64,000 nucleotides of DNA from Daphnia pulex (Eukaryota > Arthropoda > Branchiopoda > Diplostraca > Daphniidae): positions 5,518,001 to 5,582,000 of the forward strand of contig NC_060020.1 of assembly GCF_021134715.1 (NCBI RefSeq). Reading direction: 5' to 3'. This document shows positions 22,318 through 32,403 of this stretch, in pieces. A program made the translations under genes and the position numbers. The notes beneath the pieces are model-generated. The model was not told the DNA's origin and did not search any database. It was given only the letters and a program-made list of their open reading frames with translations. Within the stretch, counting starts at the first letter, position 1, and each line of letters starts with the position of its first letter.

Positions 22318-23697
22318 ATGGGTAAATATTTTTTACATTGAGTTCTGTATCAATCTTACTGTTTTCTTGATGTATGCCTTTATTGTTATTTTATCTTTAT
22401 GTTTAAATTTGTGAATTGTCTAGTAAAGTATGGCGTCGTGCTGCTGTTGTGTGTTGTATCGTACTCGGCTGGGTCGACCATTGGTGTACCGATGTCTCCC
22501 TGCTATGGAGAATACCAAACCGCAACGCCGCCGCCTTGTTACACGACAACATACAAAACAGTCGGTTACTGCACCTCCAAGTACTACACCACTTAGGCAC
22601 CGGAGTTTTATGCCACAACTTAAGCTGCTCCGAGCCACTACACTGACGACGTGAAGTATTACTCTGCCCCGAGTTACTAAACCACCAAGGCGACGGAGTA
22701 TGACTATGCATGCTGCCCCATCCTACTACATCGAGGCTCCTAAGTATTACTCTGTTCTCAGCTACTTATTGCACTGATTTTCCTAATTACTCTGTTCCCA
22801 GCTGCTACACCGAGGCTCCCGCTGATTACTCCACCGAGGCTCTCGCTGATTACTCCACCGAGGCTCCCGCTGATTACTCCACCGAGGCTCCCGCTGATTA
22901 CTCCACCGAGGCTCCCGCTGATTACTCCACCGAGGCTCCCGCTGATTACTCCACCGAGGCTCCCGCTGATTACTCCACCGAGGCTCCCGCTGATTACTCC
23001 ACCGAGGCTCCCGCTGATTACTCCACCGAGGCTCCCGCTGATTACTCCACCGAGGCTCCCGCTGATTACTCCATCGAGGCTCCCGTTGATTACTCCACCG
23101 AAGAGGCAAAGTACTACTCTTACGCTGCCCCGAGCCATTACACTGATGCCCTGAAGTATTACTGTGCCCCGAGTTACTACACCACCAAGGCGACGGAGGA
23201 TGACTACGCATGCTGCCCATCCTCCAAGGCTCATACACCGAGGCTCCTACACCGAGGCTCCTAAGTATAACTCTGTTCTAATCTACTTATTGCACCGATT
23301 TTCCTAAATACTACTCTGTTCCCAGCTGCTACACCGAGGCTCCCGCTGATTACTACACCGAAGCGGCAAAGTACTACTCTGCCCCGATCTACACAACCAC
23401 AACTGAGGCGGCCAAGTATTACGCTGTCCCGACGTACTACACAGAAGCTGCTCTTTCGTGCTGCGTTGAACCGAAATACTACACTGATGCTCCAGTTCAC
23501 TACACCATGACCTACGCTACACCGCAGCCCCCAAGTACTACAGCGAAGAAGCCGCCTATTATGCAACAACGTATGCTGCCCCTGCCTACTACACCGAGGC
23601 CCCGCATTACTACAACACTGAATCGCTCAATTACTACACTACAACCTAAGCTGCCCCGAGCTACTGCTCCTACGTCCCGAAGTATTACTGTGCGTAA
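22318..23697 (+). pseudogene. Tyr-rich secreted structural protein, copy 1 (decayed)
   Basis: Exon 1 is ATGG (22318-22321) with a GTAAAT donor; exon 2 starts at 22424. The start reads MVKYGVVLLLCVVSYSAGST, a signal peptide, followed by Tyr-rich repeats such as YTT, APSHYTD and KYYSAPSYYTTKATE. The frame is broken by TAG ending at 22596, then two TAA codons, each where repeat logic predicts Tyr (TAC/TAT), and by at least two frame changes near 22700 and 23215-23290. The 22710-23264 segment is open in another frame and holds a 12-unit EAPADYST array. Similar Tyr-rich secreted proteins suggest a cuticle, egg-coat or adhesive matrix role, but I did not recognise a named family. The TATA/initiator core upstream looks intact, so a truncated peptide of about 58 residues could still be made. 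Confidence 0.6.
22812..23099 (+). repeat. 24-bp minisatellite, 12 units, coding EAPADYST
   Basis: Twelve consecutive 24-bp units, nearly identical at base level, each encode Glu-Ala-Pro-Ala-Asp-Tyr-Ser-Thr in one frame. Variants are EALADYST in unit 2, EAPADYSI in unit 11 and EAPVDYST in unit 12. The homogeneity indicates recent slippage or unequal exchange inside an otherwise decaying gene copy. Confidence 0.95.
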
Positions 23698-23789
23698 AAG
23701 GAGTCGTCTAAAAAAAAGAAGTCGTGCCCGAACTGCAGTGCCCTATCTGTCACCAACTGCATTCCTCATCGTGTAACCGATTCGCAATT

Positions 23790-24269
23790 ATGGGTAAATA
23801 TTCTTAATTTTTCGAATTTTGTATCAATTCTATTTTTTCTATTCGTTAATATGCCTGTTAAATTTAAACATTAATATTAAATATTATTTCATGTTTAGTC
23901 ATCTATAGCGTCGTGTTCCTGTTGGGTGTTGTATCGTTGATGGCTGGATCGACCGCTGGTGTAGCGATGTCTTCTTGGTATGGCGGATATCAAACCATAA
24001 CGCCGCCGCCTTCCTACACAACTTACGCACCGACGAGTTCCTGCACCGAGGTCTTCAAGTACTACACCACTAAAGCACCGGAGTTTGATACCACAACTTA
24101 CGCTGCCCCGAGCCACTACACGGACACCCTGAAGTATTACTCTGCCCCGAGTTACTACACCACCAAGGCCACGGAGTACTACATGACAACGCATGCCGCC
24201 CCATCCGACTACACCGAGGCTCCCAAGTATTACTCTGTTCTCAGCTACTTACTGCACCGACGCTCCTAA
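23790..24269 (+). CDS. Tyr-rich secreted protein, copy 2 (truncated by frame change)
   Basis: Exons 23790-23793 and 23899-24269 encode 124 residues. A signal peptide, MVIYSVVFLLGVVSLMAGST, precedes Tyr-rich repeats (SYTTYAP, FKYYTTKAPE, APSHYTDTLKYY, APSYYTTKATEYY, APSDYTEAPKYY). Gene structure, signal peptide and repeats match copy 1, so the two are tandem duplicates about 1.5 kb apart. The frame ends at SYLLHRRS because of a one-base phase change at CTACTTACTGCAC; the downstream frame carries on with the same protein style. No TATA box as clear as that of copy 1 was seen. It could be a functional short protein or a pseudogene. Confidence 0.5.
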
Positions 24270-24633
24270 CTACTTCTCTGTTCTCAGCTGCTACACCGAG
24301 GCTCCTGCTGATAACTCCACCAAAACAATCGAATACTACACCGAAGCGGCAAAGTACTACTCTGCCCCGATCTACACAACCACAACTGAGGCGGCTAAGT
24401 ATTACGCTGTCCCGACGTACTACACAGAAGCTGCTCTTTCGTGCTACGTTGAACTGAAATACTACACTGATGCTCCAGTCTACTACACCACGACCTACGC
24501 TACACCTAGCTACAACACCGCAGCCGGCAAGTACTACACCGAAGGAGCCGCCTATAACACAATCACGTACGCTGCCTGGTATACTACATCGAGGAATTTA
24601 AGTATTATCCTGCTCCAAACTACTACCATCTGA
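24270..24633 (+). pseudogene. Frame-shifted C-terminal part of Tyr-rich copy 2
   Basis: Starting about 24245 and running to TAG at 24631-24633, another frame encodes more of the same protein: YTEAAKYYSAPIYTTTTEAA, KYYAVPTYYTEAA, YTDAPVYYTTTYATPSYNTA. It is separated from the upstream part by the single-base phase change near 24250. The ancestral protein was therefore probably about 270 residues. No stop interrupts this downstream part. Confidence 0.55.
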
Positions 24634-26379
24634 AGTTCATTTGTATTACACCAGCAATTCTCCTGATTTTGTCACCACTACTTATGTTGCACCGACCTAT
24701 CGAAGTTCTGAAGTATTTCACTGGATGTGTTGAAAGATTGCTGAAATACAAGATTGATCGATAAATCACGTCTATGTCTCTATATTCTCCTGAAGTACCT
24801 TTCCTCCTGCTGATAATTTCGTGATGTGAGAAAATATTTCCGAGTGCCATATAAACTCTAAACAATTGATCTTGCAAAACACAACAATAAAAAGTCAAAC
24901 TTGTTATGTTTTACATTTTAATAAACTTTTTCCTTTTAATAAATTTGTTTCTATCATTAAATTCAAAGTCCAACAAACAATTTTTCTTGAAAAAAATCCA
25001 AAGTTCACCACCCATTATTTCTGCTAAGTCCAGACTTTTGTTTTTGAAAAAAAATTTAAAAAAATTCCCCTTACACGTTACTATTAAAAAATTGTCGCGA
25101 AAAATTCCATTTGAAAATTTTATTATATACAAATTTTATTTATAACAAAAATTTATACAAAATTTATAATTTTACACATTTTTCCTGTGGCCCCCAGGAG
25201 GGGGGGCCTGTTGCTTTCTCTACCGCGATAATAACATGATGCAAGTTATATGCAAGTTATTATTTGTTTGGCGCAGAAAGCTTGTTTAATCTAGCAGTTC
25301 TCGACTGTGTCAAACTTGATATTGATCAGGTTGCCTCAGTCGTATACTGCATGATTGAATGAAAACTCAAAAGACAACAGATCACACTTATAACTCAGCA
25401 ACACAAAATATGGACACGGATGAAAACACAAAAATTTTTAAGTCATGAATGGAACAGCTCAGCTACAACCGCACAGCATGGAACAGCTCAGCTACAACAG
25501 CACAGCAACTTCTAGTTCTGGATAACACTGCAACCGCATGCTGCATACAATGGTTCAATCTGTCTTCGTCACACCTTTCACCATTTGGCTGCAACAAGGT
25601 AACCAACAGCGTTTAAGAAGTGTTTGTTAGACCTATTTAAGAAAAGAAAATTATTTTCGAGAAACACAACTATGTACACACTTGTTATGACAAAAGAATA
25701 CAAAGAGTTTCTATAGTAGCGGAGCAAATTGGTCTACTCTCTAGTCATGTTAACTAAATCTGTAGTACTTTTGCAAGACATTTGATCAAAATAATTACTT
25801 TTTACTGTTGCATGGGATGAGACGTACGCCTAAGAACAGGCAGCGAGACACACGAGGCACGCCATTTCGGCAATGTACAGGCACTTCCAACTTTCCAAGT
25901 CTGAGTTGAATGATTTGGCAAAGTGGTTTCTACATGCCAAATCACCTGTAAATTTTCACATCAAAATTTTAAATCCAATAACAATAGGAAATTAACAATA
26001 AATACCTTTCATTAATTTTCATCTTGAGAAACGTCACGACCAGCAACCCATTTCTGCTGCGTCTAGGAACAAAATGGTAGCCGTGAGTCCCTGGAGACAC
26101 TAGCCCTACCTGGTGGACATTTCAGCCAACTTTTGACAGCCACCTACTGACAGCCATTAGATTCCTGTTCAAATGACTGAACGCAACGGCTGGATTGCTT
26201 AATAGTTGATTCCAGACAGGGAGACAGCACGGGAGCACGCAGCAGCTCAATTGAATTCGACATGCCTTTCGGCTTTCAGTAGCTGGCACGAAATGAATCA
26301 AATGAGCATAAACACCAGCAGCTTTCCCTATGCCACTTTTATTAAATAATAATTATAGTAGAACACTTGTAACTTAAAC
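24634..26379. other. AT-rich repeat-bearing interval
   Basis: Downstream flank of the Tyr-rich copy 2, with AATAAA near 24887. The rest is AT-rich, with a short tandem repeat at 25447-25506 and parts resembling 28.7 kb (see dispersed repeat). No gene is supported. Confidence 0.5.
25447..25506 (+). repeat. Tandem duplication of a 31-bp unit
   Basis: ATGGAACAGCTCAGCTACAA followed by CAGCACAGC or CCGCACAGC occurs twice in direct succession with one base difference. Confidence 0.8.
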
Positions 26380-26735
26380 ACAGTAGAACTCCAAAGACAG
26401 AAGCACTCCAAAGACAGAAGAACTCCACCGACAACAGAACCCCAATATTTTATATAGTTTTTAAAAATTTTGTTGTATGCGACAGTATCACAGTAGAACT
26501 TCAAAGACATAAGAACTCCTTTTTTAAATATTATTAAAATTACCCGACAATAGAACTCCAGTGTCCGACAGTAGAACTCCACTACGCGACAATAGAATTC
26601 CAATAAATTCTTTAATTAATTTCATGTTCGACAATAGAACTCCATTAAATTTTAAATATTTTAAATGTCTGACAATGAACTCTAACGATTTTCAAACTCT
26701 ACGATTGTCGCGTAGTGGAGTTCTGCTGTCAGGAT
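26380..26735. repeat. Irregular array of a GACAATAGAACTCCA motif
   Basis: About eleven plus-strand matches to (GA)CA(A/G)TAGAACTCCA, exact or degenerate, sit at 26386, 26402, 26416, 26435, 26491, 26510, 26546, 26566, 26590, 26634 and 26668, separated by variable AT-rich spacers. One inverted copy at about 26702-26732 is the reverse complement of the unit and neighbouring bases at about 26562-26594, so the block can form a hairpin of about 30 bp stem. Confidence 0.65.
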
Positions 26736-26837
26736 AATTCTCGAAACCGGAAGTACGCGTACGTACAAAAAAAAACATGAACGTTACCACAAATTTGACG
26801 AGGATCACGAATATGTTGTTCTTTTGTGCGTCGAATG

Positions 26838-27062
26838 AATATTTACTGAACTACCAACTGAAATAAGAAAACCGGAAGTAGCCAAAAAAGCACATGATTA
26901 GGATTAACTAACAAGTGAGCTTTGTTGCTGAAGCAGAAACTGACAGCTGCCACATAAAATTTCCTTGTAGTAGCAGCGAGAAATTCTTAAGAGATGTGAA
27001 AAATATACTAAACTGAGCGGGAAATGATAAAAAGCTATGCCGTCTAGCGTAAAAAAAAAGAA
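26838..27062 (-). repeat. Right arm of the long diverged inverted repeat
   Basis: Reverse complement of the left arm at 21651-21896; see that entry for the shared words. With the left arm it bounds a 5.4-kb segment holding both Tyr-rich gene copies. Confidence 0.55.
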
Positions 27063-27224
27063 ACGTTTGACAGTAACATGAAAACAATGTCCGCTCGTCA
27101 ACACTTGACACTCAAAGACTCAATTAAAAGAACTAACAAAAGAGGCAAGTAACTTTGATAATCACTTAATATTCTCCCCTCCAAATTTTTATGTCGTCTC
27201 CACTAAAAAGCCGCCCCTCAGATC

Positions 27225-27900
27225 ACACCTCACAATCACAACAGACGAAATCCCTAAGATATAAATATAATGCTTCTACAATGAGGAGTGCTTCTACATG
27301 CTTCTACATCTGTTAGTGATTCCAGATTGTTGACGAAATATCTTATACTGCTACATTTACGTATCACCTTTTTAACTTTTAACTGTATTCCTGTCATTCT
27401 GCACTTTGCCTTACTTGTGATTAATCTTATTTCTTTTCCTCTGTAGGTTTCGATGGCCATTGATGTTCAGGCTGTTATGATGGAGATGATGCCTAATGAG
27501 GAGATGGTGAAAGGTGTGCTTAAAGCTGTTCCTGCTGCTGGTGTCCTTGGTTGGTTGGTTGGTAACCACTGCAGCATCACACACCACAACAGACGAAATC
27601 CCAAAGGTATAATGCTTCACAATGAGAAGGCAGCTTGACATTTGTTTATGTGCCTTGTCTATGGCATCTGTAAGTGATTCCAGATTGTTGACAAAATATT
27701 GTATATACTGCTACCTTAAGATATCTCTTTAACTTTTAAATTTATTCCTGTCATCTGCACTTTGCCTTACTTGTAATAAATCTTTTTTTTTCTCTGTAGT
27801 TTTCGATGGCCATTGAAGTTGAGGCTGGTAATGGAGATGCTACCTAATAAAAGATGGTGAAAAGGTATGCTTAAAGCTGCTGCTGCTGCTCAATGTGTTG
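27225..27900 (+). repeat. Tandem duplication of a 348-bp exon-like unit
   Basis: Unit 1 (about 27225-27572) and unit 2 (about 27573-27900) share CACAACAGACGAAATCCC, GTGATTCCAGATTGTTGAC, CTGCACTTTGCCTTACTTGT and a CTCTGTAG acceptor followed by TTTCGATGGCCATTGA. In unit 1 the exon-like part is open (ATG at 27453; AIDVQAVMMEMMPNEEMVKG, 61 residues to TGA at 27638). In unit 2 it is broken by TAA within 20 codons. The protein was not recognised. It may be a captured exon in a repeat. Confidence 0.6.
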
Positions 27901-30900
27901 TTCGTTAATTTGTGTGTTATGTCAAAGCTCTTCCATCTCTGCCACTTAAATCTCATCCATGCAGTACACCATTGAGGCAATTGAGCATTTGGTTAACTCG
28001 AACTTACATGATCGTAGTGTTCAGGAGTGAACGAGGGATGCAATCGACAATTGCTAGATCAAAAGAATCTGTTCCATACCAAAGGTCTACTGTTTTCAAA
28101 TTAAATCATATGGGTAATTGGGTATTGTATTTAATTTAGTTTGTTGCTGCAATATGTTATGAAAAAAAAAATAACAACAGAAGAAAAAGTGGATGATAAA
28201 TCAGTTGGTAAATTTAAGCAATATATGTATATTTTATTGTGTTTTAAAGATTTTATGAATATAGTATAACTATCAACAGTCTTATTAAAATTATTATGGA
28301 AATATAGCAAAGGCCAGTTTGCTAGGGAGCAATTAATCGTAGTAGACTTCCGGGTTACACTCATAACTCTCAAAAAGTTTTAATCAGATACCAGATCATA
28401 TCATACCCCTTCCAAGTGCCCATTCAACTAAAACCCTCCTCATCCCTCCTGATTTCACAGCGGGTGAATGACCAGTAACCACCAGCTGATGTTAGTTAGT
28501 TAGGGACAGACAAGAAGGAGCCCAGATATGCACTTTCTACATCATAGACTACTTCAAACAATACTCTAATTACAAACAAGCAGAACAATTTTTGACAGAA
28601 CACCAACACACTTCAGGATAACGCCGGCAATCACATACTCCATGCAACAGCTGAACTTGATTTAACGACACCTTGAACCGGCTGACCGTAACCAAAAACC
28701 ATTTGTTGTTTTATACAGCAATGAAGAAGAAATTTCACCTGGCTGTTAAACCTATTTTACAAACTGAAATTACTATTGAGGAACATATTTCTAATGTTGC
28801 AACACACTAACAGGACTGAAGAAGTTGAATTTACCAACACTCAGAAAATTATTTTAATACAAGAAGTTTTACAAAGAAGTCTAAAGTAAGCAAGAAGTTA
28901 CAATGTAAAAAAAAAAAAAAAAATTTTTTTTGAAAATTAAATCAAGTAGAATGTAATTCTACTAAAGTGAAACAAAGGGATTTACTCTCTCTCTAGTCTT
29001 AAACGACTTAAACCTAAAGCTTCCTTTTTGGGAAAAATTATTCAATATTATTACAATTAAATTGCTTAAGTCTTCTTGCAGTTCCACCTCAGCCCTCAGG
29101 TCTTGAGTCTACATTTTAGCATAACACCAGATCCATAGACTGCATGCAGCAGACTGATGCATACCATTATCACCAAGTCCTGTGGGGAAAAAGCAAAAAT
29201 TATAACTGTAATACTGTAGTTATTGAGAGTAATATTAACATTAAATAGTACCTTAACAATAAACGCACAAATTTAATCCTCGTGACCAGGGACTTCCATT
29301 GCTAAAAAATTCTCCTTTCAATACTTGATAGTTGAATTATTGAATGAATTCATTATCACTTGCACAGGCAAGAGGAGGGACTTGGAAACCTAGAAAAAAC
29401 TAACAGTCAAACAAAAAGGAAGGTTTTGATAAAACATTCTGGAAAACCATCTTTTCGCCTGTGAGGTTATAAAATTGTAATCGATCTGAACTAAATTTAG
29501 AATATTGAAAGACCTATACCATTAAAATATTCTAGTATCAACACTACACTCCTTCCATTGCTACAACTAGAGTAGCAATATTGTCTTTGCATTTCCAATA
29601 GAATTCATCCACGGAGTTGAGTAGTTGACACTGGCTTCCAACCCACCCAAAACACAAGGATTAATTGAATCGGGATTGCCGAATCGAACGGAAAGCATCA
29701 CGGATTGCAATCAACCGAATGCACCCAAACAGCATGCTCATTGCAATGCTTAACCAAAAATTCTGCAACAGAGGAAAGTACTCTCCTAAATTAACTATTT
29801 CTTTACCCTGGTGGTTACAACTTGAATTGTTGTGAAGTTCTCCATGTGATGAAACCAATTTGGATGGCAATGAAGAAAGCCCAGACTTTACCTGGCTGTT
29901 AATCCTACTAAAAAAATCAATTAATATTGTGCAACAAAGTCTCATGTGACATTACAAAAAGATAATAAAGATAATAATAATAAAAAGATAATAAGCTATA
30001 CCAACATTGAAAACAATTAGTTTAAACGAATGGACTTGCAGTTAAAAACTTTATCAACATAATTACATCAATCACTTAATCTTGGAAAAATCTAGGCATC
30101 CAGCCTAAATTTTCTAACCTAGTCTCTAAATATTTGGCATTCAACATAATATTTCACAAGAACAGGTACCTGCACAATAAAGTTCAGCTGTTACATTTTA
30201 ACTGGTTTGCATAGCAAAAACATGAAGCGGAAATATATTCTACAAACCGGAACAATGGTCCATTATTCAGGCAGCAGCCATCTTGAAAGTAACATTCAAG
30301 CCACAACATTGCCATTTTCAGTTTTAAACAATTCAAAACGTCCGCATCTGGCATCTCTGGTTCTCTGCAATCATTTTGAATAAATGATTAGATAATAGAT
30401 AGGCCTAGTCGATAGAGACAAGTACTTATACAATCCTTTGCAAAAAATAACCTTTTTATTTATTAGATTGAAATTTAATATTTAACACATAAATCTTGTG
30501 ATTGCGTGATTGAATTTTGCAAACTTTGAACATCGGCTCACCGGCTTTTGGCTTACAAGTAGTCGACATAGCGACATCTAGAATCGTCGTTTTAAAGCGT
30601 TTTCAAAAATTACGTCAAATGGCTCTGGTTACGTCTACTATCTACAAAAGCGCAACTACAATGCGCAATATATACACTGAACACTGAATTATTACAATTT
30701 GAAGGAAAAAGTTTTGGTAACTCGAGTAGCGAATAGTGAGTTACAACAGTATCCTAGGAATCTGCAGAAGGAAACAAATCCATAAGAATTCCCTACCCGA
30801 AGGAATATTCTTCCAATTATCAAAACGTATAAAATAATAAAATTCGTGCGTTATAGATTTATTATTACATGACCTGCACGACAGTTCGTAAGACGATAAA

Positions 30901-31321
30901 AAAAGAAACTGGTTTGAAATCAATCCGCTTGTAATCATCAGTGTAATATTATTGCTGAATCCAATAACATAGTGACAAAATAGTTCAGGACAGACAAACG
31001 CGATTCGTGCACGGGCAGGGCAGAGGAAGAGGTATAGATAGATAGTTATTTAACAACAGTCTGTTCAAAAAACAAATAAACGGACAAAATTAAGAGAGGA
31101 GTAGACGTTTAGGGCCGAGGACCGGAGACGGAGACACAGTGAGAGGCAATTAATGCGATGAAAAAAGAACAATCATATATCAAACAAAAGAAAAACAAAA
31201 AAAAAAAAAAATGCAAAGTAATTTTCCATCATCATTTCGCTGGACACACACACACACACTGTTGGAGAAATTGAAATAAAAAAAGATATTTTAATAAATT
31301 TGATCAGATTTAACGGCACAG
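27901..31321. other. Gene-poor, repeat-rich interval
   Basis: AT-rich. A diverged dispersed repeat is visible at about 28690-28830 and 29855-29915, sharing CAATGAAGAA and ACCTGGCTGTTAA; part also resembles 25620-25670. Minus-strand frame 29661-29945 has a hydrophobic stretch and two possible donors (GTAAAG near 29808 and 29890) but no family match. An A run occurs at 28909-28922 and an AC run near 31248. No gene is called. Confidence 0.45.
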
Positions 31322-32403
31322 ATGACGAATATTTTGTTTCTTGACATGTTTCACCACGTCCCTGCTGGTATCAAAATGTTCTATTATGTCACTTATACAA
31401 ATACACACACTCACACAGGCATACTGGAGGAGGTCACCGTCGTCACCATCAACTCCTCGATGATCAGACTAGTTGGTGGCAATATTGTAAGGATAATAAA
31501 CAGCACAAATAGGTAGGGATATAACATAGGGGGGGTTGTGGGGCAAGTTGTATAGATTAAGTTGTATAGATTACATTCAATTTTTGGGTTGCAGTACAAT
31601 AATCTCATAAAGACAACAACATCATATCAGCTTAATTTAATCATAATTTGGCCCTGCCCTGGCAAGTTTCTGTTTCATTTCTTTTTCTCTCGCACACAAG
31701 TGTATACCAAAAAACGATATTATTTTTTGCGTTATTTAAATAATTATGTTTCCAAAGTCTAGGATTATTTCTTTTTTTTTATGACTAGTTATGTACAAAA
31801 ATGGCTACCAAGAGAAAAAAAAATTCGGCGCCAATTATGAAACGAGCAATAAGTCAACCAAGTTCAGTGTGTTATGTGTGTGTGGAGCGCAAGATAGTTT
31901 TTTTTTTTTACGGGATATAGTTAATTATAGTAATCACTTCGACTGTACAACAAATGTTACACGAGGAAAAAAAGAGAAAACCAAACCATGGGCGGGCCAT
32001 TCAAAAAGGAGAAAAAATAATCAAACAAGTGAGTGTGTGTGTGTGTTTTTAGAGGTGCAACAAAAAAGAGGACAGGGTTTTGAAACGATCAACATTAGAA
32101 TTTTTTTATGTTTTTCTTTTTGGCCCTCGTGGATGCTTGAAAAGCTTTTCGCTTTCTTTTTGATTCAGCTGGGACGAGAAAGGCAAGTAGAAGAGAGAAA
32201 CAAACAAAAGAATAGAGAGCTGTTTTGACCCAAGAAAAACTCGGATATGAGCAAAGGACAGGAGAATTAGGGGGGTATGAAAACAAAACAAAAATTAACA
32301 AGAGCAGAATAATAGGAGGAGGAGGATGATAACATTTATATGTATACTTCAACTACGTACCAGCGTTCATGTTAAGACTTGCGTACCGGTACTGGTACAT
32401 AAA
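31322..32403 (-). other. Probable 3' UTR and flank of the NELL-like gene
   Basis: Sequence beyond the NELL stop codon, rich in A and T runs. No coding frame with family similarity is seen, and no minus-strand AATAAA hexamer could be chosen with confidence. Confidence 0.4.

Noticed and set aside
22758-23238. Two long minus-strand frames with Gly-Gly-Val-Ile and Ser-Asn-Gln-Arg repeats
   Set aside because: They are antisense translations of the 24-bp minisatellite.
29661-29945. Minus-strand 94-codon frame with a hydrophobic segment, first thought an otopetrin fragment
   Set aside because: None of the otopetrin motifs is present, and donor-like sites interrupt the frame. Left as unassigned repeat-region sequence.
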